The notes beneath the pieces were generated by a model. The model saw only the letters and a list, made by a program, of their open reading frames with translations, had not been told where the DNA came from and ran no database searches. Positions 37,751-46,504 of a stretch of 64,000 bases of DNA are shown here, piece by piece (positions within the stretch are counted from its first letter, which is position 1; every line of letters starts with the position of its first letter). The DNA is from Peribacillus folii (lineage in GTDB: Bacteria; Bacillota; Bacilli; Bacillales; DSM-1321). Both the position numbers and the translations under genes were made by a program. Location of the stretch: positions 1 through 64,000 of the forward strand of contig NZ_JASJOM010000006.1 in the NCBI RefSeq assembly GCF_030271255.1. The letters are read 5' to 3'.

Positions 37751-37785
37751 CGTCTCACAACTCCCTTTTCACTTTAGATACACTC

Positions 37786-37814
37786 ATTGTATAAAAACAG
37801 TATCAAAATGTCAA
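37786..37814 (-). promoter_or_regulatory. Consensus sigma-A promoter of the resolvase
   Basis: On the minus strand TTGACA, 17-base spacer, TACAAT; 36 bases before the GTG. The -35 lies inside an inverted repeat GTATC(A)AAAT...AATTT(C)GATAC (37,800-37,831), which is likely a resolvase subsite, implying autoregulation. Confidence 0.7.
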
Positions 37815-37831
37815 TGAAAATTTCGATACGA

Positions 37832-38456
37832 ACCAAAAGTAAAAACTATAAGTTTAGAGACTAATAAAATGTTTATTTTATCATGTTTCAAATTCCGTCC
37901 CGTATTGTGTACTTTTCAAGACAAAAATAACACTCAATTGTGAGTGCTATTTTGTAGTTTTATATAAATGTTTATGTGTAGTTTTGGTTAACCTCTTCCA
38001 CAAACTATTTAAGAATGAATATCACTTTTCAATCTCAAAAGCATATCTCTATTAAATCCTACCTACTTGTGGGTATCTTTGATGTCTAATATCTTGCATT
38101 CATAGCCACTTATCTACATAGATACTACAGTTTTCGAACCCGCGTCCAATATTCTAATACTCAAACTTCTATCCATGTTACTATCTATTTAAAACATCCA
38201 TTAGTATTATGCCGACATTGACTGCCACAAAGGATTGGAGTCTTTATCATACATTATATTCAACAATATTTTCACTAGAGAATATTACAAGTTTTGAACT
38301 TGGTTAGTAGACCTCAAGATTATTATATTTTTTGATTTTTAATTTAGGCCTAGATTTATTCTTAGGCATATAAATGCACTACTGGAAATTATAGGGGTTC
38401 TTCGATTATTCTCCTAAACTTCCTATGTAAGTAGTAGATTATAATCACAATTTCTT
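37832..38456. other. Gene-free stretch
   Basis: About 620 bases of AT-rich sequence between resolvase and restriction gene. No gene, RNA or repeat that I can support. Confidence 0.45.
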
Positions 38457-39929
38457 TTATTCAATAAACGGCTGTTCGTGTAATAATGCTACTAAAACGC
38501 TCCCCTTCACCCAAACGTATTGACGATACATCGCAATGTTATTTATCGTCTCCGGCTTAATAGTTGAATCTTTTCCTGAGCCTCGAATAAATATGTCGTA
38601 ATCTGCTGATTTTGGAAAGTTAACAGACGTTTTCAATGTACCCGATTTATTTTTTTTGGGTTTTCCATCCTTTCCGTAATCATGTCCTTCTCGTAACTCT
38701 TTGTCCCGAATTAAACGTCTCACTTCAAGCCATACTTGCTGCAATTCTTGTTCAATTATTGATTCTGGAAAAATAAATCTTTTAAATCCTTGAAATTTGT
38801 TATCTAAAAGCTTCGCATCTGAGGAAGGCTGCTCAAATAAAATAAATAATAATTGCTGCAATTTAAACGCTTGATACACCACGGATTGTTCAAAAGTTGT
38901 ATTTACTTCTGTCCACTCCTTAAAGTCGATAGGAAATAGTTTCGTATCTTCTGTACGTGTACCATTTTTCGTCATCGTCAAGGTTTTCGGTAAAAGCCCA
39001 ATTTTATGAAACAACTCAATTTTACTTAGTTTTTTTGCTTTTCCTCCAAACATGCGCACTATAATTTGCTCCGCGATAGATTTTGATACATCATTATTTT
39101 TATTAAGTTTTATCGGGATTTGTAACTCATTCATTAGCTCACGAATCGTTTTCCCACGATGCGACTTAGTTAATTGCTTTAACTTTTCATCAATTTGCGC
39201 AAACGATGTATAACTTTCCGTTAATCGCTCTAGCTTCTGACCGAAATGATTTTGCACAATCGTTGAAACCGTACTACGCTTTAAACGGAAACGTGGTCGG
39301 TTCGGCCATTTCGGTGCGATATCAATTAGCATTAATTGCTTGCGTAATTCAGATGAAATGCTGTGATATAGCACCTCCGGCTTGGGGTAATTTTTCTGTA
39401 AGACTTCAATAAATGAACGAACAAGTTCCCAGTCGTTTTGAAGCGTTTTTCTATCCTCTTCTGAAAAAGTATGGAAATGATAATCCTCAATAATGAAGTT
39501 GGCATATTCAAGAGCCGGTACTGTTTGTCCTGGTGAGTAATGATAATAAACCAGCAATAAATTCTGAAGCTTATGCCAAAAATTCGAGTTTTCAAAGTAC
39601 TCCTCAACAATTCGTTCTGGAGAAACAGCCGTAATCGACATCGGCTCCTTCGCCTCAAATTCATGTTCACTTTTCTTTTTGGGTTTACGAATACCAGTTG
39701 TTTTCAGCTCAACAGGGACTCCATCTACAAGTAAATCAGCCTCTTGTTTCGAATCTGCAGGATAACCTAGCACAGATTGTTCAATGACATCACCTGCAAT
39801 TCCTGTAATTTTAGGTGAAATACGCGCACGGTCAAAAACTCGATTTTTATCAACTTCTCCCAACGATTTCCCCACAACATTATCCAAGATTTGAAGCAAC
39901 TGAGACTTTTTAAAAACATGTCCAGCCAT
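38457..39929 (-). CDS. Sau3AI/MutH-family type II restriction endonuclease
   Basis: 490 residues from ATG 39,929, chosen because AAGGAG stands 8 bases ahead. The N-terminal domain is MutH-like: GDVIEQSVLGY then ADLLVDGVPVELKTTG, giving the Asp ... Glu-x-Lys active site (about residues 60-75). The C-terminal half resembles the second, non-catalytic MutH-like domain of Sau3AI (NFPKSADYDIFIRGSGKDS). Total length is close to that of Sau3AI (~490). Characterised relatives cut GATC; that specificity here is inferred and is supported by the absence of GATC from the surrounding 49 kb. The likely partner methyltransferase is 6.6 kb away. Confidence 0.78.
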   Translation of the reverse strand: MAGHVFKKSQLLQILDNVVGKSLGEVDKNRVFDRARISPKITGIAGDVIEQSVLGYPADSKQEADLLVDGVPVELKTTGIRKPKKKSEHEFEAKEPMSITAVSPERIVEEYFENSNFWHKLQNLLLVYYHYSPGQTVPALEYANFIIEDYHFHTFSEEDRKTLQNDWELVRSFIEVLQKNYPKPEVLYHSISSELRKQLMLIDIAPKWPNRPRFRLKRSTVSTIVQNHFGQKLERLTESYTSFAQIDEKLKQLTKSHRGKTIRELMNELQIPIKLNKNNDVSKSIAEQIIVRMFGGKAKKLSKIELFHKIGLLPKTLTMTKNGTRTEDTKLFPIDFKEWTEVNTTFEQSVVYQAFKLQQLLFILFEQPSSDAKLLDNKFQGFKRFIFPESIIEQELQQVWLEVRRLIRDKELREGHDYGKDGKPKKNKSGTLKTSVNFPKSADYDIFIRGSGKDSTIKPETINNIAMYRQYVWVKGSVLVALLHEQPFIE

Positions 39930-39952
39930 TAAACTCACTCCTTTTTAGTCAA

Positions 39953-40245
39953 GATATCTTATCAAAAAGAAAGACATAACGTTTTGTTCTCGCTATTTTA
40001 TTTTCGATATAATATTTCTTCATAAACCATATGATATACACTTGATTAACTATAGCTGTATTCTCTTTTAAGTAGTCCAATATTTCCCTATAGTCCGATT
40101 CAGAAGGTGAATAATGAAAAAAATTAATCGATTCATTCCGCGTTCTTTTTTATCTAAAACAATTCCTAGAACAAACTCATCTAACCCTCGATTTCTAGTG
40201 ATTTCATTTGTTTGATAGCTGGTATTCTTATACCTCCTATGAAGT
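39953..40245 (-). pseudogene. Frameshifted remnant upstream of the restriction gene
   Basis: Two minus-strand frames join into a protein-like sequence: ITRNRGLDEFVLGIVLDKK, then after a frameshift near 40,130 NFFHYSPSESDYREILDYLK and a tail ending YVFLFDKIS. No intact gene spans it. Parent family not recognised. Confidence 0.35.
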
Positions 40246-41185
40246 CCGACTTTTCAATTGTAACAATTAACCATCCAAACCGATAGGTATTTTGTTCTAT
40301 TTTTCATCAAATAATCCCTTTATCAGATATCTTAATTAAATAGGATATAAATGTTATATACACATACCTCCGTAAACAAAATCACACACAATAAAACCCC
40401 ATCTTTTTTAAAGATGAGGACTTTATATATCTCTATTAGTTTGATTACCGTTCACTGTTAATCTTGTATCAAACTGCGGAAGTAGCATTCCGCTTTTTAA
40501 GATTGGTTCATTAATCCTGAGATTGTTTGTTATTGCACGGAAAAACCATGTTTACTAAGGTGATTTAAGAGCATTTTTTTCACATTCATACGTGTAGCTA
40601 TTTAAGCACGATTTTGCGGATGTATCACTCTTAATGAGTGTTTAAAATATTTCTTTTATTCAGCCTAGCTATCTAGTTATACAAATAGCTAATAAAAGGA
40701 GGTAATACTTAGTTATTATTACAACCTGTTTTATAATAACCTTTATTGTTTCGCTTGTACTTTTATTTCCCACATCTTGTTGCATTTATTTTCAACTTCC
40801 TACCAACTGTTGGCTTATCTAATTCCTTATCTTTAAATACTTATAACAATAGATATCCATAATGAAAATAATAAGTAGTATTCTAGTTTCTAAAAATAAG
40901 GGGGATATTTGACTATACTGCTGAGGTTTCTCCATTTATCCTTGGATTCATGGTTCATATTACAAATCACACGTAAAAATCATGTCTATTGACACTATTG
41001 TCCCCCTTTTCACACGGTCATAAAACTTAACATGAATAGGGCCGTAGGATAGTGCAACAATACCTATAATTCGACTCTCACTTGTTTTAGACCACTATCT
41101 AATAGTGAAATACTCTCATTCCTGTATTTAGTCAGTCACATAATTTGGAAAAATATGATAAAATAACAAAAAAGGGGGTTTGACA
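40246..41185. other. Gene-free stretch
   Basis: About 940 bases without a supportable gene. A weak hairpin (CATCTTT/AAAGATG) lies at 40,400-40,416, and a strong ribosome binding site AAAAAGGGGG at its right end serves the next gene. Confidence 0.4.
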
Positions 41186-42388
41186 ATGCAACGAATATAC
41201 TCTAAAAAACTTATTTTCGAAAAAGGTGATTCCGCTCCACTGAATGAATTGCGTTTATTGACATTGCAAGAAAGCGATATAGTTCAAAAAATTAGAGAGT
41301 ATTTCCCCATAAATCAATATGGCAATTTAGACGACCTTCTATTGATTAAAGGAAGTAAAATGTTATTAACAGAACTTGAAAATATTAATAACTTAAGCAA
41401 AAAAATGGACATATCTATGCCTTTATCTGATATTGAATATATTGGACTTTCTGATAATAATGAACTTATCCTAAGATTTATATCAGATGACATAACTGCA
41501 ACAGGCACTTATAAGTTTAAAGAAGATTTTTTAGAGATATTCAAGCTGAGTTCATTTGGTAATTATTGTATCAGGAATGGTCATAGAGATATTCTTCAGG
41601 AAAATCTCGCTAAACTATTAACTAGGTTAGGAAAAGAAAAGAAACAATTCCGTCTGCTTTTCCATAATGAAAAGTTCATATTACGTGGTCTTACATCAGA
41701 ACATTATAACAACTATGATAATAACCTTCTATTATATACTGTCTTTCTTGAACTTCACAAATTCTCAAAAGAAGAAAATGTAAATTTTTATATTGATAAA
41801 GCATATATTAGTGACTCAGATATTAATATAAGTTTGGAACAAGAACAAGTTATCCCCCTTGATAATATTGGTAATGTACAGTTAGGAATACAATTAATTA
41901 ACAATGAAATTCGAGATTCAGCTGTTAGTATACAATTAAGATATAAAGTTTCTGATAATGAAGGTAATGCATTCATTGGTGTTTCAACTCTTAAAGATTC
42001 TTTAATAAATTTTAATCATATTGCAAAATTCGATACAGCTATATCAAAAATAAAGAGTATATCGAATCTTAAAGAAGCAGAATTTGAGGTTTTGGAATTT
42101 ATCAGGAATATACATGATACTCCTGAACTTACTATTAATTCTCTTTATGAAGTTATGAAAAAAGTAGTAAATAGCAAGAAAACTTTTTCTACGGAAACTA
42201 GAACTCAAGCTGAAAAAGTTTATAATGATTTAAGAGATAATACGGTTTCACTTATAAAGGCATTCGGAAGAATGGGTGAAATAAGTGATAATGTTGATGA
42301 AACTACAATTATTGAAAGAATATTGCATGAGGTACTTTGGGAACAAACTAAAAGTAATAAAGTTATAACTAACTCTAACTTCCAATAA
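41186..42388 (+). CDS. Hypothetical 400-residue protein
   Basis: ATG at 41,186 chosen because GGGGG stands 7 bases ahead; a TTG two codons earlier is too close. Mixed alpha/beta with a long helical C-terminal third (ESISNLKEAEFEVLEFIRN ... ERILHEVLWEQ). The layout faintly recalls DUF932-like phage/plasmid proteins but I cannot support that assignment. Transcribed alone and closed by a strong terminator. Confidence 0.65.
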   Translation: MQRIYSKKLIFEKGDSAPLNELRLLTLQESDIVQKIREYFPINQYGNLDDLLLIKGSKMLLTELENINNLSKKMDISMPLSDIEYIGLSDNNELILRFISDDITATGTYKFKEDFLEIFKLSSFGNYCIRNGHRDILQENLAKLLTRLGKEKKQFRLLFHNEKFILRGLTSEHYNNYDNNLLLYTVFLELHKFSKEENVNFYIDKAYISDSDINISLEQEQVIPLDNIGNVQLGIQLINNEIRDSAVSIQLRYKVSDNEGNAFIGVSTLKDSLINFNHIAKFDTAISKIKSISNLKEAEFEVLEFIRNIHDTPELTINSLYEVMKKVVNSKKTFSTETRTQAEKVYNDLRDNTVSLIKAFGRMGEISDNVDETTIIERILHEVLWEQTKSNKVITNSNFQ

Positions 42389-42414
42389 TAAAAAAAGTGC
42401 AATTTTATCTCTAA

Positions 42415-42443
42415 AAACCCCATCCTGAAATAGATGGGGTTTA
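42415..42443. terminator. Intrinsic terminator
   Basis: Stem AAACCCCATC/GATGGGGTTT with an 8-base loop, 27 bases after the stop. Confidence 0.75.
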
Positions 42444-42524
42444 ATAATTTCTTGTAGCAACTAAATACAAAAATCCGCTAGCTTTGAAATACATTTATTA
42501 TTTTTCCTTCTGCTGAATATAATC

Positions 42525-42674
42525 CTAAGCAATTTTGATTACTTCTATTTCTTGTTGACTTAAATCTTTATCTAATGATTTTTAATTTTCACTTTCGAAC
42601 CTAACTGGTACTTTTTTTGCATTCTTGATACTTTCAAAATGCTCTTGTGTTAGGTCTTGGTAAACCGTATTCAT
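42525..42674 (-). pseudogene. Small gene with an in-frame stop
   Basis: From ATG 42,674 (MNTVYQDLTQEHFESIKNAK) the frame stops after 30 codons but continues in the same frame for 18 sensible codons (KSLDKDLSQQEIEVIKIA) before a second stop. Likely a nonsense-mutated ~49-residue gene; the 30-residue peptide could still be made. Confidence 0.4.
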
Positions 42675-42959
42675 ATTCTTATACCTACATAAATTCTCTC
42701 GATAAGTTCACAATCTGCTCTCGGACGTATACTATTTAAGAACAGCCACTCATCTTGTATTATGCCCAACATAAAATAAATAGATTTACCCTATACGCCC
42801 TCTTCTATAATATGGTAACACATTTTATTTTACTGACTTCAGTCTACTTGCTCTCATCTGCCTTGAATAATACTTTTCATTCTAAAAAAGAAACCAAAAA
42901 AGGATGCTTACACGCATCCTAAGTTTTAAGTATAAAAAATAATAACTTTCCACATATCA

Positions 42960-43514
42960 TCAAATATTATGGATAGATTGTCTAGCTTTCACCATATTAG
43001 ACTGTGCAGTTTCAAGGTGTAAATGAGCCTTATTTAGATACTGATTCACTAGTTCTGGAGGATGTTCCACAATCTCTCCTTTTTCTAGGAACTCAATTAC
43101 ACCGTTTTTTATCGTCTCATCACGTTTAATATGAAATTCCAAATTTAATAGATATTGCTCTTTTGATGCTTTTATATACTGCTGAACTGGTTTAGGAACT
43201 TCATATACATCTGGTAATAATTCTACCCTATCAAAAAGGTTATTTGTCAAAAGGATTCCAGTATCAAAATTTTCAAGAAATGCATCTAACTCCCCCTCAA
43301 TATCTATGCTTTCCCTTAATTCTTCATTATTGTTGTATGCATCTCCCCATTCATTATATAGTTTTGTCAAATTAATAAAATATTCGTCAACGAGCTTTTC
43401 TTGAATATTAATTTTATTCTGTTTTTCCTGTAATTTCTTTTGTCTGTCAATTTCATTAAACCTTTGCTTATCCATTTCCTTAGCTGTTTTAAAAATCATA
43501 CTGAATAGTCCCAT
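42960..43514 (-). CDS. Hypothetical coiled-coil protein
   Basis: 184 residues, preceded by GAAGGGAG. A basic, Lys/Gln-rich helix at residues 8-45 (EMDKQRFNEIDRQKKLQEKQNK) is followed by a helical body. No family or partner recognised. Confidence 0.6.
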   Translation of the reverse strand: MGLFSMIFKTAKEMDKQRFNEIDRQKKLQEKQNKINIQEKLVDEYFINLTKLYNEWGDAYNNNEELRESIDIEGELDAFLENFDTGILLTNNLFDRVELLPDVYEVPKPVQQYIKASKEQYLLNLEFHIKRDETIKNGVIEFLEKGEIVEHPPELVNQYLNKAHLHLETAQSNMVKARQSIHNI

Positions 43515-43758
43515 GAAGATTCTCCCTTCTCCTTCAACTACTTCACTAAACGTTTATATTCTTCAAGAACTTGGAAAATCCTTTATACAAGAAATCTTTT
43601 TAACACACGTAAGAAATATGTCTATGGACATCGTTTTCAATCTTTTCATTAATAATAAGTATTAAAGATGTTTGTGGGAGCCTAACACTTCCATGAGAAA
43701 AACTGGTCAAAAATAATTGTCTTAATCTATTGTCAAAAGATAGATAATAGCACATAAT

Positions 43759-43787
43759 TTGACAAAATATAATAATTGTGATATAAT
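43759..43787 (+). promoter_or_regulatory. Perfect consensus sigma-A promoter with no gene close behind
   Basis: TTGACA, exactly 17 bases, TATAAT. The next plus-strand start codon is more than 700 bases away, so it probably drives an untranslated RNA or a very long leader. Confidence 0.75.
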
Positions 43788-43794
43788 AATATTA

Positions 43795-44038
43795 ATAGGA
43801 AGTATTCACTAATAACAGTATTTACAAACTAATCCACGCAACATAAACACGAGTAACAACCCATTTCCAGATTATCAGTTTTATCTATTCTACAATAACA
43901 ATATTCCAAAAACATAATATACGTGTGAATGTAGTCTATTGACATGATTTAAAGCATCTTAATGCACTTTCACACGACAATATATATTTTAATAGATTGC
44001 ACGGACAGAAGTGCATATATCTTTTTTTTGAGATAATT
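43795..44038 (+). ncRNA. Candidate small RNA
   Basis: About 240 bases downstream of a perfect promoter, with no open frame. It contains CGTGTGAA ... TTTCACACG arms (about 43,921-43,977) and ends with a GCAC/GTGC hairpin followed by TTTTTTTT at 44,031-44,038, a possible terminator. Could be a copy-control or regulatory RNA of the element. Purely inferred from promoter, lack of coding and terminator-like end. Confidence 0.4.
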
Positions 44039-44423
44039 TTAAAGTTGGTGAATAGCATCCACCCCATTTAATAAACATCAAAGAGTATGAAGAAGCAACA
44101 ACCAACACATGTTGAAATGATGTTAAAGGACTGATGTGCGAAGTCAATGATTGTTAATTATGTACCTTTTTACACAAGCACTTTAAAACCTGCTTGTACC
44201 TCGTAGGATTTCAAAGTGTTGCGATGCAAAAAGGTACGCCAAAAACATCGCCGTCAACACTTGTTAGATGATAATGGATGATGAGATAAATCACCTCAAC
44301 ATAGCCAAATAAGGGCCTATTTCGCCCTTTGCGTACTTTGGGCGAGGTCTGACGAATGCGTCTGCATTTGACAGAGATGGTAGCAAAGTACATAACCAAC
44401 AGGATTCAAAGTAATTAAAATAA

Positions 44424-44484
44424 AGGGCAACAACATCACTTTGTATATATTATATAATTATATTCATAGTGATGTTGTTGCCCT
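44424..44484. repeat. Inverted repeat with perfect 17-bp arms
   Basis: AGGGCAACAACATCACT and its exact complement, separated by 27 bases of pure AT-rich sequence, 35 bases before the start of the 396-residue gene. It could be an operator for that protein, an attenuator, or an origin-type cruciform. Confidence 0.7.
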
Positions 44485-44519
44485 ATTAATTAAAACTATA
44501 AAAGGAGAACGATATATTT

Positions 44520-45710
44520 ATGACAATTATCACCAAAAAGGAAGCGGTAATGAAGTATGGTAATAAGGAGCAAATTACACACTTTGTAAAGTATAACAAG
44601 TTTAAAAGCAAAACAGTTGAAGATGCTGTAATTAAAACAATGGAACAATACTTTGAGTATGTTAAAACAATTAAGAATACTAATGGTCGTGGGCATGTCT
44701 ATGAACTCGGAGTAGAAAAGGAAGAAAAATCCATTCGCGAAGATGGTCGTATTTCCAATGGTACTTGGAAAATTCCTTACACTAAGAATTTAGATATTGT
44801 AGTAGTAAGTCTCCTAGAACAAGGTTTAGAAACTAAAACTGCACAAACACTTGCTAATTGGGCTATTGATTTTGGAGTAATCACAAAGGAATTAAAAGAG
44901 GTACTTCAAACTAGGTATCATGAAGGTTTAAGAAAATCACATGTTGAGGATTTGAAGGAAAATAAAATTATTTCCTTTGGCGAGGAAAGAATTATTGATG
45001 ACTTTGCACAAATTACAAAAGAATTGATAAATCAAATTGCAGGTACATTGAATCGTATGGCAAAGGCAGGAATCATTGAATTTTATCCTATACATAAAGG
45101 TCATATTAAAGAAACAGTTGAAAACGTTAATCTTCATGAAGATATACATAAGGAAGTTACAACTTTAAGGCGTAATTTGATGGAAAAATATGATATAGAT
45201 GATTGGTATATGGGTAAATATAAAAACGCTAAGAAAACAGTTGAGTTTCAGAAGGAATATAGCGAAAAACTTGCACTTGTAAAGGATGAGAACGGTAAAG
45301 TGCTTGGACTTGACTATTGCTTTACAGAATATGTAATAATCTTAAAGGCAAGAAAGAAAAAGATTATCAGATATCTGGAAAAATACAACAATGAAGCCAT
45401 TGAATTATTTAAACAAGATGAGCAGAAGTTTCTAGATGAAAATAAGCAACAATTCCATGACAAACGTAAAGAACGTGTACTTGATGAAGCACAAAAGAAC
45501 GTGGATAAATTCTTTAAGCCAAGAGAAGTTGAAAATCCTTTAAATGCTGAATTAGGAGGTAAGAAGAAAAAATGTCTGCCAGAGGTTGAAGGGTACACAT
45601 ACGATGCAGAATACTACAAATTGTACTTTGAAGGTTTATATGTTAAACGTATTGTGCAATTACAAGATTACTATGGATACAACGTGTTTACTAATGTTGG
45701 AGTAAGCTAA
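44520..45710 (+). CDS. Hypothetical 396-residue protein
   Basis: No family recognised. N-terminus (TKKEAVMKYGNKEQITHFV) looks like a small helical DNA-binding motif; the middle is helical with DFAQITKELINQIAGTLNRMAKAGII, reminiscent of a winged-helix; the C-terminal third is very charged (KFLDENKQQFHDKRKERVLDEAQ). Preceded by AAAGGAG (spaced 13) and a large inverted repeat. A replication-initiator or element-regulator role would fit the context but is not demonstrated. Confidence 0.65.
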   Translation: MTIITKKEAVMKYGNKEQITHFVKYNKFKSKTVEDAVIKTMEQYFEYVKTIKNTNGRGHVYELGVEKEEKSIREDGRISNGTWKIPYTKNLDIVVVSLLEQGLETKTAQTLANWAIDFGVITKELKEVLQTRYHEGLRKSHVEDLKENKIISFGEERIIDDFAQITKELINQIAGTLNRMAKAGIIEFYPIHKGHIKETVENVNLHEDIHKEVTTLRRNLMEKYDIDDWYMGKYKNAKKTVEFQKEYSEKLALVKDENGKVLGLDYCFTEYVIILKARKKKIIRYLEKYNNEAIELFKQDEQKFLDENKQQFHDKRKERVLDEAQKNVDKFFKPREVENPLNAELGGKKKKCLPEVEGYTYDAEYYKLYFEGLYVKRIVQLQDYYGYNVFTNVGVS

Positions 45711-45816
45711 TTTAAATAGGAAAAATTACATCGTACAGACGTCAATAAATACAAAGACAACTTTAAAACTAATCGAGAAAAGAAGAAATAACATAATACA
45801 TATATAGGCGTTGCAG

Positions 45817-46125
45817 TCATTTCATTAACGAGCGATAGAGGTAGATAGCATCAAAACCATCAAAACCCTTTCTTAATGTGAAAGGGTTTTGATGTTCCAT
45901 TTTTAGAACATCTAGGAAGGAGCGGGGAAACGGAGTTTCAACCTCAAGTGAATAAAACTCTAATACTCTTATCTGTTCAAATTGCATTCCGAGTGTAGGG
46001 GTGGAAGTGCTACTCATTGAATCTGAAGACAAAACCATGGTTTTGGTGATAAGTACCCCACCAAGAAGTCTTAACATGATTTGAGAGAGACTTTCCTTAT
46101 CGACAGCCACGATTACGTTAACCAT
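45817..46125 (-). CDS. Doubtful 102-residue frame
   Basis: Open from ATG 46,125, no clear ribosome binding site, and its 3' part overlaps a strong hairpin. Composition is passable (VDKESLSQIMLRLLGGVLITKTMVL is partly hydrophobic). Listed because it fills an otherwise empty gap; probably not a gene. Confidence 0.25.
   Translation of the reverse strand: MVNVIVAVDKESLSQIMLRLLGGVLITKTMVLSSDSMSSTSTPTLGMQFEQIRVLEFYSLEVETPFPRSFLDVLKMEHQNPFTLRKGFDGFDAIYLYRSLMK
45858..45894. terminator. Strong hairpin after the 396-residue gene
   Basis: Perfect 15-bp stem CATCAAAACCCTTTC/GAAAGGGTTTTGATG with 7-base loop; a partial extra copy of the left arm precedes it. Confidence 0.6.
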
Positions 46126-46134
46126 AGAGATTTC

Positions 46135-46413
46135 TTACATTAAGATTTTATTTTTTGACTTTCCGATATTCATTAACGGACTTGGCGAGGTAGCCTTGTC
46201 CAATAGTTGTTGATTGTTCATGGATGATAAATATCTTTGTGTAGTTGATATATCAGAATGACCAAGAAGTAAACTTAGCGAGTGCAAGTCTATCTTTCTA
46301 CTAAGAAGGCTCTGAACGCTATAAAAGTGTCTAAATGTATGTGGAGATACTCTCTTATCTTCTATTCCTGCACGCTTCCCAGCTTGCTTTATGACTTTAT
46401 ACAATGGCTTTCT
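46135..46413 (-). pseudogene. C-terminal fragment of a tyrosine recombinase
   Basis: About 90 codons containing HTFRHFYSVQSLL, LLGHSDISTTQRYLS and the catalytic Tyr, i.e. the last third of an XerC-like integrase. The frame runs directly into the methyltransferase terminator upstream, so the N-domain and the first catalytic Arg are lost. A deletion scar of an earlier integration event. Confidence 0.8.
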
Positions 46414-46414
46414 A

Positions 46415-46443
46415 ACAAAAAAGAGCAGCCACTATGACTGCCC
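46415..46443 (-). terminator. Methyltransferase terminator
   Basis: GGGCAGTC/GGCTGCTC stem (two G-T pairs) followed by TTTTTT on the minus strand. Confidence 0.7.
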
Positions 46444-46504
46444 TATTTTATATCTATAAATTATATTGTCGCTAGCTAAACTAGAATCATTTCCCTAATG
46501 TCAC

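Noticed and set aside
44160-44410. Possible iterons or a CRISPR-like array near 44.2 kb
   Set aside because: There are a few short inverted matches (for example around GTACCTTTTT/AAAAAGGTAC), but no regularly spaced repeats or spacers.
44520-45710. Naming the 396-residue protein a plasmid Rep
   Set aside because: Context is suggestive, but no Rep motif (HUH, Walker or known winged-helix pair) can be identified.
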